Positions 6,815 to 6,868 of a DNA stretch of 6,868 nucleotides are shown one piece after another. Position 1 is the first letter of the stretch; each line of letters opens with the position of its first letter. Source of the stretch: Bacteroidota bacterium. GTDB lineage: Bacteria; Bacteroidota; Bacteroidia; NS11-12g; UBA955. The stretch lies in the NCBI GenBank assembly GCA_947460045.1, contig CANHGC010000083.1, positions 1 to 6,868 of the forward strand, written 5' to 3'. Both the position numbers and the translations under genes were made by a program. The notes under the pieces were generated by a model. It searched no databases, was not told the DNA's origin, and saw nothing but the letters and a program-made list of their open reading frames with translations.

Positions 6815-6868
6815 TTATTGCAAAATTTCCCAAGCCATTTTGGGATAGCCTTTTCTGCCTTGATCGTC
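6815..6868 (-). CDS. C-terminal end of an unidentified protein (runs in from right edge)
   Basis: Reading the minus strand from the right edge, one frame gives 17 residues, DDQGRKGYPKMAWEILQ, followed by TAA at 6817-6815. The composition looks like a real protein tail, and the stop is followed by an AT-rich gap, as expected at a gene end. It is too short to name the family. The two other minus-strand frames stay open beyond this point but give poor, low-complexity peptides. This would be the gene upstream of the small basic protein, in the same direction. Confidence 0.45.
   Translation of the reverse strand, partial: DDQGRKGYPKMAWEILQ

Noticed and set aside
6693..6833. N-terminal extension of the small basic protein to 115 residues
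   Set aside because: The extension begins at a TTG inside the tail of the preceding gene, and its sequence is Phe- and Asn-rich from AT-rich intergenic DNA.
6828..6845. Hairpin TCCCAA/TTGGGA as a terminator
   Set aside because: The stem is only 6 bp, lies before the stop codon of the right-edge gene, and lacks a proper U run, so chance is more likely.

Overview
This window looks like ordinary chromosomal DNA of a member of the Bacteroidota. The evidence is the type of each protein: an aspartokinase starting MKIFKFGGASVKDAQG, an N-terminal DsbD-type domain with a compact CxxxxC pair, a FlgJ-like glucosaminidase followed by LysM repeats, and a secreted six-bladed PD40/TolB-like propeller. Start codons preceded by A-rich stretches rather than Shine-Dalgarno sequences agree with this. 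I cannot place it below phylum from the sequence alone. I see no tRNA, rRNA, insertion sequence, CRISPR array, phage gene or other sign of recent transfer, and I found no previously undescribed system.

Left part (1-2339): two genes diverge from a 106-bp gap. On the minus strand is the N-terminal 217 residues of a secreted DsbD-type thiol-redox protein that runs off the left edge. On the plus strand is a secreted peptidoglycan hydrolase with a glucosaminidase domain and five LysM-like repeats. Both act outside the inner membrane.

Middle (2350-4719): lysC (aspartokinase, minus strand) converges on the hydrolase gene with only 10 bp between stop codons, and diverges from fbp (class I fructose-1,6-bisphosphatase, plus strand) across a 78-bp gap. 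The two enzymes supply aspartate-family amino acids and gluconeogenic hexose phosphate. They probably have separate promoters and need not be co-regulated.

Right part (4700-6868): a minus-strand operon reads, in order of transcription, a small basic protein of unknown function, a PD40 beta-propeller protein with a signal peptide, and recO. The junctions are ATGA and TGATG overlaps, so translational coupling is likely. The recO 3' end overlaps the fbp 3' end by 20 bp on the opposite strand. At the far right is the last 17 residues of another minus-strand gene. The points most worth a second look are the small basic protein and its tight coupling to the propeller and recO, and the start and promoter of the hydrolase.
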